Of a DNA stretch of 5,857 nucleotides, positions 1-5,609 are shown piece by piece; positions within the stretch are counted from its first letter, which is position 1; each line of letters opens with the position of its first letter. The translations under genes were made by a program, and so were the position numbers. The notes under the pieces were generated by a model, which saw only the letters and a list, made by a program, of their open reading frames with translations, was not told the DNA's origin and did not search any database. Location: positions 1 through 5,857 of the forward strand of contig JAUVDZ010000077.1 of NCBI GenBank assembly GCA_030595015.1, read 5' to 3'. Origin of the DNA: Candidatus Peregrinibacteria bacterium (GTDB lineage: Bacteria; Patescibacteriota; Gracilibacteria; UBA1369; PNNO01).

Positions 1-1252
1 GAGCAGACTTTTTTGGCATCCTTTCAAAAGTCTTATGATTAAAGGCAATAAGTCCAAACGGCTGAGTGTAACCTTCAGCCCATTCAAAATTATCTAAAAA
101 TGACCAATACATATAACCCATTACATCAGCTCCTTCTGCCATTGCACGATTAATTGCATCTAAATGCCGAACAATATAAGAAATTCTCTGATCATCATCT
201 AAAGTTGAAATCCCATTTTCTGTTATTAATACAGGCTTATAAAGTTTTCGATGTACTAATTTAGTTAAATGATAAAGTCCATCAGGAAAAACCTCCCAAT
301 TAAATAAAGTTTTTTCAACATTTGCTGCCGGCTGTAAATGAATCTTAAAAGGATTCTTCCAAAGATCAACCCTGCACTCACATCTAAAATAATAATTAAT
401 CCCGATATAATCTAAACTGTCTTTTGCATCATGAATTTTACCTCCACCCAAAAGAAGAGAATATTTTCCAGTATAGAATGGCTTAAAATATAATTTATTA
501 TAAAAATAACGATAAACTTCAGTCACAAGTTTATTGTAAATACCTCTTTTATTTACTGCATCAAACCAGATAAAACTTTTAGCAAAACCAACCATTGTTT
601 TACCCCAACCATTATTTCTATATGTTTCTTTAATTAATTGATATGCATCAATATGCACATGTAAAAGCTCTTTTATCACTTTTAACATTCTGAAAAACTT
701 TTTTTGACCCGGAGGCCAGGTTCCTTCATTGTATCCAAAATTTGCATAAACAAACGGCTCATTAATTGTACACCAGATATCAATCAAATCGCCCAGTTCC
801 CCTACAACCCTGCGTGCATATCTTAAAAATTTCAAACGTCCCTCTTTTTGTAAAAATCCACCTTGTTTTGCAAACCAATGAGGCAGAGTAAAATGCCATA
901 AAGTAACAACTGGTTTAATCCCCCGTTTTTTTAAATCTAATAAAACTTTTCGATAGTGATCAATTTCACTCTGATTAAAATTCCCTTCTGTTGGCTCTAT
1001 TCGACTCCATTCAATTGAAATACGATGCGAATTATGATGCATCTGCTCCATCATTTCAAAATCCTTTTTATACATTTCGTAATGATTACACGCATCTCCT
1101 GAAATCTGCTTATTCAGAATTTTACCTTTTTGCTCCCATGCCCACCAATCATTAAATATATTCCCACCCTCAGCCTGATGCGATGACATAGCAGTTCCCC
1201 ACAAAAAATCCTTTGGAAATTTAACTTCATATTTTGAATGATGATTGGACAT
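1..1252 (-). CDS. Family 1 glycoside hydrolase (beta-glucosidase/beta-galactosidase type), C-terminus cut by window edge
   Basis: A retaining beta-glycosidase with a TIM-barrel fold, expected to hydrolyse terminal non-reducing beta-linked sugars from oligosaccharides or glycosides. I translated it by hand; the frame is open for 417 codons from the ATG at 1252 to the left edge. GH1 landmarks appear in order: an N-terminal FLWGTAMSSHQAEGG segment (residues 16-30, glycone-binding Q26), RISIEWSRI (77-85), TLWHFTLPHW (117-126, H120), the acid/base TINEP (E165), the nucleophile ITENG (E345), and WSFLDNFEWAEGY (383-395, with sugar-binding E390 and W391). The last visible residues, ERMPKKSA, match the usual GH1 C-terminal region, so probably only about 10-30 residues are missing. 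There is no signal peptide, so it is likely cytoplasmic. It is divergent from the DJ-1/PfpI gene. Family assignment is firm; substrate (gluco-, galacto- or other) cannot be read from sequence. Confidence 0.95.
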   Translation of the reverse strand, partial: MSNHHSKYEVKFPKDFLWGTAMSSHQAEGGNIFNDWWAWEQKGKILNKQISGDACNHYEMYKKDFEMMEQMHHNSHRISIEWSRIEPTEGNFNQSEIDHYRKVLLDLKKRGIKPVVTLWHFTLPHWFAKQGGFLQKEGRLKFLRYARRVVGELGDLIDIWCTINEPFVYANFGYNEGTWPPGQKKFFRMLKVIKELLHVHIDAYQLIKETYRNNGWGKTMVGFAKSFIWFDAVNKRGIYNKLVTEVYRYFYNKLYFKPFYTGKYSLLLGGGKIHDAKDSLDYIGINYYFRCECRVDLWKNPFKIHLQPAANVEKTLFNWEVFPDGLYHLTKLVHRKLYKPVLITENGISTLDDDQRISYIVRHLDAINRAMAEGADVMGYMYWSFLDNFEWAEGYTQPFGLIAFNHKTFERMPKKSA

Positions 1253-1277
1253 TTTTAAGTGGATTTAAGCTGTCAGA

Positions 1278-1302
1278 AATTATATCATATGAATGTATAA
1301 AT
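1278..1302. promoter_or_regulatory. Divergent AT-rich promoter region with a TATA-like element
   Basis: The 63-bp gap between the two divergent start codons holds the AT run TTATATCATAT at 1280-1290. Its centre lies about 32 bp from both ATGs (1252 on the minus strand, 1316 on the plus strand). A second AT run, TGTATAAAT, lies at 1294-1302, but it is only about 14-22 bp from the plus-strand ATG. No Shine-Dalgarno sequence precedes either start. In archaea, a TATA box about 26-30 bp upstream of an ATG fits leaderless transcription. One element serving both genes is an inference from spacing only. Confidence 0.4.
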
Positions 1303-1315
1303 TAACTATTTTAAT

Positions 1316-1828
1316 ATGCAACTTGGTACTAAAAAAGTAATTATGATAATAGCTCCTGAAAACTTTAGAGATGAGGAGTATTTTGATACACGTGATGCGC
1401 TTGAATTTAAAGGTGTTGATGTTGATGTTGCTTCGACTTCTAACCCTGCTGTAAGCGCCGTTGATAAACGAGAAGTTCAAATTGATAAAATACTTCCTGA
1501 TATTAGTGATGAGTATCACGGAATTATTTTTATTGGAGGCAGTGGTGCAAAAGTATTTTTTGATAATCAAACAGCTCTTGCCCTTGCCAGCAAATATTAT
1601 GAAGAAGGAAAAATTGTTGCAGCGATTTGCGTTGCTCCTCTGATCTTAGGGTATGCAGGCATAATAAAAGACAAAAAAGCCACTTGCTGGGAAGGTGCAG
1701 CTAAAGATTTAGAGGATTTTGGCATAGAATATACTGGTGCTAATGTTGAAGTTGATGGAAAAATAATTACAGCAAACGGCCCTAAAGCATCAGGTGAATT
1801 CGGTGAAACAATTGCAGAAAATCTTTAA
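1316..1828 (+). CDS. DJ-1/PfpI superfamily protein
   Basis: A 170-residue single-domain protein of the DJ-1/PfpI (class I glutamine amidotransferase-like) superfamily. Members act as cysteine peptidases, glyoxalase/deglycase enzymes or redox-stress proteins. Visible signatures are the first beta strand with APENFRDEEY (residues 13-22, an acidic cluster where the family keeps its conserved Glu), the strand-loop IIFIGGSGAKVFF (about 70-82) and the nucleophile elbow AAICVAP with Cys105. The residue after the cysteine is Val, not the His of PfpI-type CHG elbows, so a PfpI peptidase function should not be assumed. Length is typical of a complete domain. The start is preferred because the residues before MIIAPENF supply the first beta strand; an internal ATG at 1343 would remove most of it. 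It is convergent with the next gene and overlaps it by 4 bp. The superfamily is clear; the reaction is unknown. Confidence 0.9.
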   Translation: MQLGTKKVIMIIAPENFRDEEYFDTRDALEFKGVDVDVASTSNPAVSAVDKREVQIDKILPDISDEYHGIIFIGGSGAKVFFDNQTALALASKYYEEGKIVAAICVAPLILGYAGIIKDKKATCWEGAAKDLEDFGIEYTGANVEVDGKIITANGPKASGEFGETIAENL

Positions 1829-2556
1829 GCTTTTTTCCCTCTTCTTTTTTTGCCAGTTACTTCAATAGCTTCATCTGCACTAAGTACTTTTTTTGTTCTA
1901 TATAAACGTGAAAGATTTTTTCTTAAAACATCTACACCTTCCCGAAGTTTTCGAGCTGCTATTGTATCATCACATCTAACATCCCTTACTGAAGCATTAG
2001 GTGGAATTAAATATTTTTTTGCTCTTAACCCAAAATTTCCTTTTGTAGTTAATGGTCTAAGATTTGCGCTGGCTTTTCTTAATTTTTGAATAGCAAAATT
2101 TATATCTTCTTCCTTTAACCTTTTAAATTCTTTTGTTTCTTTAGCCATCTTTTCAATTCTTTTAATATCCCCACCAAACAATCCCATATCAGTAACAGCT
2201 GGTTTAAATTTATCCATAAAATCTTTTATATTTTTGTTTTGTGAAAGGCCTGCCATTAATTTCAAATATTCCATTCTATGCAAAACAACCATTTCAACAG
2301 AATCAGGAAGCTTTTTTAAATCAAGCTTACTAAATTTTGATAAAAGGATTTTAGCTCTATTCATCGCTTTACTATTAAAGTAACCTGTTTTATCAAGTTT
2401 TATATGATATTCAGCACAAAGTTTTCGAGCCTTTACTATTTCCTGCTCTATTGCTTCTTTCGTTTCCTTTAATTTTGGTTCTTCACTCGCCTTTTCAGCT
2501 TTCTTTTTTGCCCAAAGACTTTCTTTTCGCTTTTTTTCATAAACTTCAATATTCAT
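1825..2556 (-). CDS. Hypothetical Lys/Glu-rich helical protein
   Basis: I do not recognise this protein. From the preferred ATG at 2556 it is 243 residues; an upstream in-frame ATG at 2574 would add MLYNIY, but those codons are purely AT-rich and look like upstream promoter sequence. The first 50 residues are densely charged and probably helical or coiled coil. The middle part has amphipathic helices and the segment MGLFGGDIKRIEKMAKETKE. The C-terminal third contains LRPLTTKGNFGLRAKKYLIPP, a DVRCDDTIAARKLREGVDVLRKNLSRLYR-type helix (described only in part: residues about 190-217) and a basic tail ending GKKRRGKKA. There is no signal peptide, membrane segment or metal-binding Cys cluster. The basic tail could bind nucleic acid, but that is speculation. 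Its stop overlaps the DJ-1/PfpI stop through a shared TTAA. Confidence 0.8.
   Translation of the reverse strand: MNIEVYEKKRKESLWAKKKAEKASEEPKLKETKEAIEQEIVKARKLCAEYHIKLDKTGYFNSKAMNRAKILLSKFSKLDLKKLPDSVEMVVLHRMEYLKLMAGLSQNKNIKDFMDKFKPAVTDMGLFGGDIKRIEKMAKETKEFKRLKEEDINFAIQKLRKASANLRPLTTKGNFGLRAKKYLIPPNASVRDVRCDDTIAARKLREGVDVLRKNLSRLYRTKKVLSADEAIEVTGKKRRGKKA
1831..1851 (+). terminator. T-rich tracts just after the DJ-1/PfpI stop, probable oligo-U terminator
   Basis: Three bases after the plus-strand stop there is a T6 run (1831-1836), then a pyrimidine-only stretch, then a T7 run (1845-1851). Archaeal RNA polymerase terminates at oligo-U runs without a hairpin, so this would fit. The caveat is that the same bases encode the Lys-rich C-terminus (GKKRRGKKA) of the convergent gene, so codon content alone could explain the T runs. 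Confidence 0.4.
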
Positions 2557-2579
2557 ATATATATTATACAACATTTCTT

Positions 2580-2591
2580 AAAATAAATAAA
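2580..2591 (-). promoter_or_regulatory. TATA-like element upstream of the hypothetical gene
   Basis: On the minus strand this reads TTTATTTATTTT. Its centre is about 30 bp from the ATG at 2556 but only about 12 bp from the ATG at 2574. If the transcript is leaderless, as the missing ribosome binding site suggests, this spacing favours the 2556 start. The call rests on composition and spacing only. Confidence 0.3.
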
Positions 2592-2761
2592 GTATCAGAA
2601 AGTGCAAAACTCCAGTTTCGCTCTCTATTATAAGCAAAATCAGCGATCTACACTTCAAGGCTTGACTAAACCATCCAAAAGATTGGTTGCTAGAAAACAT
2701 TACGAAAAACTTTAATTTTCTTTTTACTTCAGACCAAAATCGTACTTCAAAAAACACTACC

Positions 2762-2778
2762 GTATAAATATTTTATAC
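2762..2778. repeat. Perfect 7-3-7 palindrome (GTATAAA-TAT-TTTATAC)
   Basis: Arms GTATAAA (2762-2768) and TTTATAC (2772-2778) are exact reverse complements around a 3-base centre. It lies 4 bp before the first CACTACATATACTT repeat. It could be an operator for a dimeric regulator, a promoter AT element or chance in AT-rich DNA. Its arm and spacer lengths match the palindrome at 2847-2863. Confidence 0.45.
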
Positions 2779-2782
2779 ATAT

Positions 2783-2890
2783 CACTACATATACTTTCGA
2801 TTCTAGTATACAACCCACTTAACAAATCATCAGGTCTCTCCTGTCACCACATATAGTATGTGGCTAAGGTAATATACACTACATATACTT
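2783..2890 (+). promoter_or_regulatory. Three CACYACATATASTW repeats, candidate NrdR-box-like operators upstream of nrdJ
   Basis: The 14-mer CACTACATATACTT occurs identically at 2783-2796 and 2877-2890. A variant, CACCACATATAGTA, sits at 2845-2858. Start-to-start distances are 62 and 32 bp, close to six and three helical turns. Each copy matches about 8 of 10 core positions of the NrdR box as I know it (CWATATATWG). NrdR boxes characteristically occur as tandem sites roughly 31-32 bp apart upstream of ribonucleotide reductase genes, and the next gene here is nrdJ. Cautions: the sites lie about 200-300 bp before the nrdJ ATG, the outer half-sites are imperfect, AT-rich motifs arise easily, and NrdR is mainly a bacterial regulator. 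The repeats are seen directly; the NrdR assignment is inference. Confidence 0.45.
2847..2863. repeat. Perfect 7-3-7 palindrome (CCACATA-TAG-TATGTGG)
   Basis: Arms CCACATA (2847-2853) and TATGTGG (2857-2863) are exact reverse complements. The palindrome overlaps the middle NrdR-box-like repeat. It could be the strongest operator of the set or a small RNA hairpin if the region is transcribed. A short CAGG/CCTG inverted repeat (2831-2843) lies just upstream. Confidence 0.5.
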
Positions 2891-2926
2891 AAATTTTGCA
2901 ACAAGAACTTTCTATTTAATATTGCA

Positions 2927-2961
2927 ATTAAGCCCCCTTAATAATATATTCGAGAGGCTTA
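2927..2961. repeat. Alternative hairpins in the region between the repeats and nrdJ
   Basis: ATTAAG-CCCC-CTTAAT (2927-2942) forms a 6-bp stem with a 4-base loop. One arm can instead pair TAAGCC (2929-2934) with GGCTTA (2956-2961), so the two structures exclude each other. If a transcript started near the upstream repeats, this would be in its leader. Stems are short, so biological significance is uncertain. Confidence 0.3.
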
Positions 2962-3056
2962 TTAAATATTCGCGCTCACGAATAACCAACCCAACCTTAA
3001 GCTTTTCTACCGGCTTGATTTATAGAGAGGTCAAAAACCTTGTCTTTTGGCTCTCG

Positions 3057-3069
3057 TCTATATTTTTTA
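3057..3069 (+). promoter_or_regulatory. nrdJ: TATA-like element for nrdJ
   Basis: TCTATATTTTTTA is centred about 28 bp before the ATG at 3091, which is the spacing expected for a leaderless archaeal mRNA. There is no Shine-Dalgarno sequence in between; the gap is C/A-rich. This supports ATG 3091 over the TTG at 3040, which would place the TATA element inside the coding region. Confidence 0.45.
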
Positions 3070-3090
3070 CCCCCTAAAACCCCAATAGAT

Positions 3091-5586
3091 ATGTCCCCTA
3101 TCAAGAAAATCACTAAACGAGATGGCCGAATTGTAGACTTTGATCAAGATCGAATTACTCAAGCAATATGGAAAGCTGCACAAGCAGTTGGCGGAAGTAA
3201 TGTTGAAGAAGCGCAAAAGATCGCTAATCAAGTTGCTGCTGTTCTTGAAGTCTTCTTTAAAGGAGATGACGAAATTCCAACTGTAGAGCAAATCCAGGAT
3301 TTAGTTGAAAAAATCTTAATAGAAGGTGGACACGCAAAAACAGCAAAAGCATACATTATCTATAGACAAAAACAGCAGGAAGATAGAGATGAAAGAGAAG
3401 CTATTGTAGGTAAAGGAAATGTAGATGCTTCACTTAACTTTTCAACAAACGCATTAAAAGTATTAGAAAAACGTTACTTATTAAAAGATGACGAAGGTAA
3501 TATTGTAGAATCACCAGAAGACTTATTAAGAAGAGTAGCTGGCGCAATTGCAAAAGCTGAAAAAAACTATGAAGGAGGAAACGCAGAAGAAATGGAAGAA
3601 AAATTCTTTAATATGATGAAAGAACTTGAATTTATGCCAAATTCTCCAACATTAATGAATGCAGGAACTGAAATTGGTCAGTTATCTGCTTGTTTTGTAC
3701 TTCCAGTTGAAGATTCAATGGAAGGCATCTTTGAAACTCTAAAAGATGCCGCTTTAATCCATAAAAGTGGAGGAGGCACTGGTTTTTCGTTTACACGACT
3801 AAGACCTTCTAATGACATTGTTCATTCAACTACAGGTGTTTCATCAGGGCCTGTTTCATTTATGAAAGTATTTGATGCTGCAACTGATGTTATTAAACAA
3901 GGAGGAAAAAGGCGTGGAGCAAATATGGGAATTTTAAGAATTGATCATCCGGATGTTCTAGATTTCATTCAAATGAAAGCTGACATGAAAACACTTCAAA
4001 ACTTCAATATTTCTGTTGCTGTTACAAATAAATTCATGGAAGCACTTGCAGTTGATGGAGAATATGAATTATTAAATCCTCGTGATGGACAACCATTAAA
4101 AACAATGAAAGCCCGAATGGTTTGGGATATCATACTTTCTAATGCATGGAAAAATGGAGATCCTGGACTCATCTTTATTGATGAAATTAATAAGCATAAT
4201 CAATGTCCTCATTTAGGTGAGATTGAAGCAACAAATCCATGTGGTGAACAACCATTAATGGGTTATGAAAGTTGTAATTTAGGATCAATCAATGTTAATA
4301 AATTTGTTTTAGAAGATAAATCCGACTTAGATTGGGACAGACTTAGAGAAGTAATTCATCTGGCTTGTCACTTTTTAGATAACGTTATTGATGTTAATCA
4401 TTATCCAATCGATAAAATTGCAGAGATGACTAGGAGCACAAGAAAAATTGGTTTAGGTTTAATGGGATTTGCTGATGTTATGTATCAATTAGGAATCAAA
4501 TATGATTCAGAAGAAGGCATCGCATTTGGTGAAAAAGTTATGGGATTCATAAATGATGAAGCAAATAAAAAGTCTCAACTAATGGCTGAATTAAGAGGAA
4601 CATTCCCTGCATGGGAAGGGTCAATTCATGAACAAAATGGAATTAAAATGAGAAATGCATGCGTTACTACAGTTGCTCCTACCGGAACAATTGGAATGCT
4701 TGCTGAAGCATCAGGAGGTCTTGAACCAAATTTTGCTATCTCATTTATTAAAAATGTGATGGATGGAACTGAATTAGTTTATACAAATAAATACTTTGAA
4801 AATATTGCCAAAGAAAAAGGATTCTTCTCAAAAGAATTAATGAGAGAAGTCGCAAAAGTAGGATCAATACAAGGATTTGATGAAATCCCGCAAGAAGTTA
4901 GAGATGTTTGCGTGACTGCACAGGATATTGCCCCCGTATGGCACATTAGAATGCAGGGTGCATTCCAAAAACATGTTGATTCTTCTGTTTCAAAAACAAT
5001 CAACTTCCCTACTGAAGCAGAAATTGAAGATATCGAAGAAGCTTATAAACTAGCGCATAGTTTAGGATGCAAAGGTGTAACTATTTATAGAGACAAGAGT
5101 CGTGAAGGACAAGTTTTAAATATTGGTTCAGTAAATAAAAAAGCAAAAAGCGAAGCAGCGCCAACGCCTGCTGTAGCTCCGGCACCCGGAGCGAACAAAG
5201 TGAGCTCTTTGGAGCGAAGCGAAGCGAATGTAGCGGAAACTCCAAAAGAACCAGCTCACGACAAACCAGCAGAAGGTATCAAAAACGTTGCTGAAGAAGT
5301 TGTGCTACCTTCAATTAGCTCTGAACCTGGAACTTCAGCTCCTGAACAAACTCAAATTTCAGCTTCTTATGCAGAAACTACTGCTGAAGAATTTACTTTA
5401 CCTCCAATTCAACCTGAAAGAGCGCAGAAATCAATCGGAACTGCAACAATGGTAGCACAGCCTCAAGTAATGACTAAAAAAGAGCTACTAGAAAGCAAAA
5501 TGTGCCCTGAATGTTCAACTACTTTGCAAATCGCTGAAGGCTGCATGTTATGTTTAGGTTGCGGATTCTCTGCCTGCTCAGTATAA
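3091..5586 (+). CDS. nrdJ: Adenosylcobalamin-dependent (class II) ribonucleoside-diphosphate reductase
   Basis: Reduces ribonucleotides to deoxyribonucleotides using a cobalamin-generated thiyl radical, oxygen-independently, in the cytoplasm. The protein has 831 residues from ATG 3091. An ATP cone (about 4-95, opening KKITKRDGRIVDF) should sense ATP/dATP for overall activity control. The reductase barrel follows: redox Cys201 in QLSACFVLP, KSGGGTGFSF, GGKRRGANMGILRIDHPDV, the finger loop NPCGEQ (N382, radical Cys384, E386), redox partner Cys395 in ESCNLGSIN, and the phosphate-binding APTGTIG (529-535). The core ends near GCKGVTIYRDKSREGQ. A linker of about 115 residues, rich in Ala/Pro/Glu, precedes a C-terminal Cys tail (C805, C808, C818, C821, C824, C829), as in NrdJ proteins, where it probably re-reduces the active site. 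A TTG at 3040 could extend the frame by 17 residues, but the ATP cone begins at the ATG. No intein is present. No class I or III subunit is visible. Confidence 0.96.
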   Translation: MSPIKKITKRDGRIVDFDQDRITQAIWKAAQAVGGSNVEEAQKIANQVAAVLEVFFKGDDEIPTVEQIQDLVEKILIEGGHAKTAKAYIIYRQKQQEDRDEREAIVGKGNVDASLNFSTNALKVLEKRYLLKDDEGNIVESPEDLLRRVAGAIAKAEKNYEGGNAEEMEEKFFNMMKELEFMPNSPTLMNAGTEIGQLSACFVLPVEDSMEGIFETLKDAALIHKSGGGTGFSFTRLRPSNDIVHSTTGVSSGPVSFMKVFDAATDVIKQGGKRRGANMGILRIDHPDVLDFIQMKADMKTLQNFNISVAVTNKFMEALAVDGEYELLNPRDGQPLKTMKARMVWDIILSNAWKNGDPGLIFIDEINKHNQCPHLGEIEATNPCGEQPLMGYESCNLGSINVNKFVLEDKSDLDWDRLREVIHLACHFLDNVIDVNHYPIDKIAEMTRSTRKIGLGLMGFADVMYQLGIKYDSEEGIAFGEKVMGFINDEANKKSQLMAELRGTFPAWEGSIHEQNGIKMRNACVTTVAPTGTIGMLAEASGGLEPNFAISFIKNVMDGTELVYTNKYFENIAKEKGFFSKELMREVAKVGSIQGFDEIPQEVRDVCVTAQDIAPVWHIRMQGAFQKHVDSSVSKTINFPTEAEIEDIEEAYKLAHSLGCKGVTIYRDKSREGQVLNIGSVNKKAKSEAAPTPAVAPAPGANKVSSLERSEANVAETPKEPAHDKPAEGIKNVAEEVVLPSISSEPGTSAPEQTQISASYAETTAEEFTLPPIQPERAQKSIGTATMVAQPQVMTKKELLESKMCPECSTTLQIAEGCMLCLGCGFSACSV
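5176..5228 (+). repeat. GC-rich hairpin and GCGAA-repeat element inside the NrdJ linker
   Basis: Within the linker coding sequence there is a perfect 7-3-7 hairpin, GCTCCGG-CAC-CCGGAGC (5176-5192), then CAAAG-TGAGCT-CTTTG (5196-5211), then three tandem GCGAA units (5214-5228). Base composition and codons (GCG, GAG, AGC, CGA) differ from the AT-rich codons of the rest of the gene. It stays in frame and encodes roughly APAPGANKVSSLERSEANVA. This looks like a palindromic repetitive element inserted into a tolerant linker, but only one copy is in the window, so mobility or genome-wide repetition is not shown. Confidence 0.5.
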
Positions 5587-5609
5587 TCTGACCACTTAAT
5601 AAAAGTTTA

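Larger units (their letters stand above)
2592..3056. other. Long intergenic region upstream of nrdJ without a convincing gene
   Basis: No ORF with recognisable protein character spans this stretch on either strand, and I see no tRNA, cobalamin-riboswitch or CRISPR pattern. From 2592 to about 2754 I see nothing I can name beyond a weak 5-bp stem (AACCA/TGGTT, around 2670-2689). From about 2755 to 2961 the sequence is dense in palindromes and repeats, listed separately. An intergenic gap this long is unusual beside the 63-bp and overlapping junctions elsewhere in the window, which suggests a regulatory or untranslated-RNA role for the right half. Confidence 0.5.

Noticed and set aside
1..30. 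Truncated glycosidase as a pseudogene
   Set aside because: The frame is intact to the window edge and all catalytic residues are present, so the missing end is only the window boundary.
2578..2700. A 40-codon minus-strand ORF (MFSSNQSFGWFSQALKCRS...) upstream of the hypothetical gene
   Set aside because: Short, ends inside the likely promoter AT run of the next gene, no recognisable motif or start signal; the length is expected by chance.
2755..2766. Fourth NrdR-box-like site starting CACTAC at 2755
   Set aside because: Only the first six bases match, the rest (CGTATA) does not align without a gap, and the 28-bp spacing to the next copy is off phase.
2783..2890. CRISPR-like array from the three short repeats
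   Set aside because: The repeats are only 14 bp, differ in the middle copy, have unequal spacing (62 and 32 bp) and no cas gene is nearby; they fit operators better.
3040..3090. TTG-initiated 17-residue N-terminal extension of NrdJ
   Set aside because: The ATP cone begins directly at ATG 3091, the extension (MSFGSRLYFLPPKTPID) has no domain character, and it would cover the TATA-like element.
2592..3090. Cobalamin riboswitch ahead of the B12-dependent reductase
   Set aside because: I looked for the conserved B12-box and associated GCC-rich stems and did not see them; the region is AT-rich with only short stems.
4222..4290. Intein insertion at the NrdJ active-site motif, a common site in RNR genes
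   Set aside because: The NPCGEQ to ESCNLGS segment is continuous with the normal 11-residue cysteine spacing.
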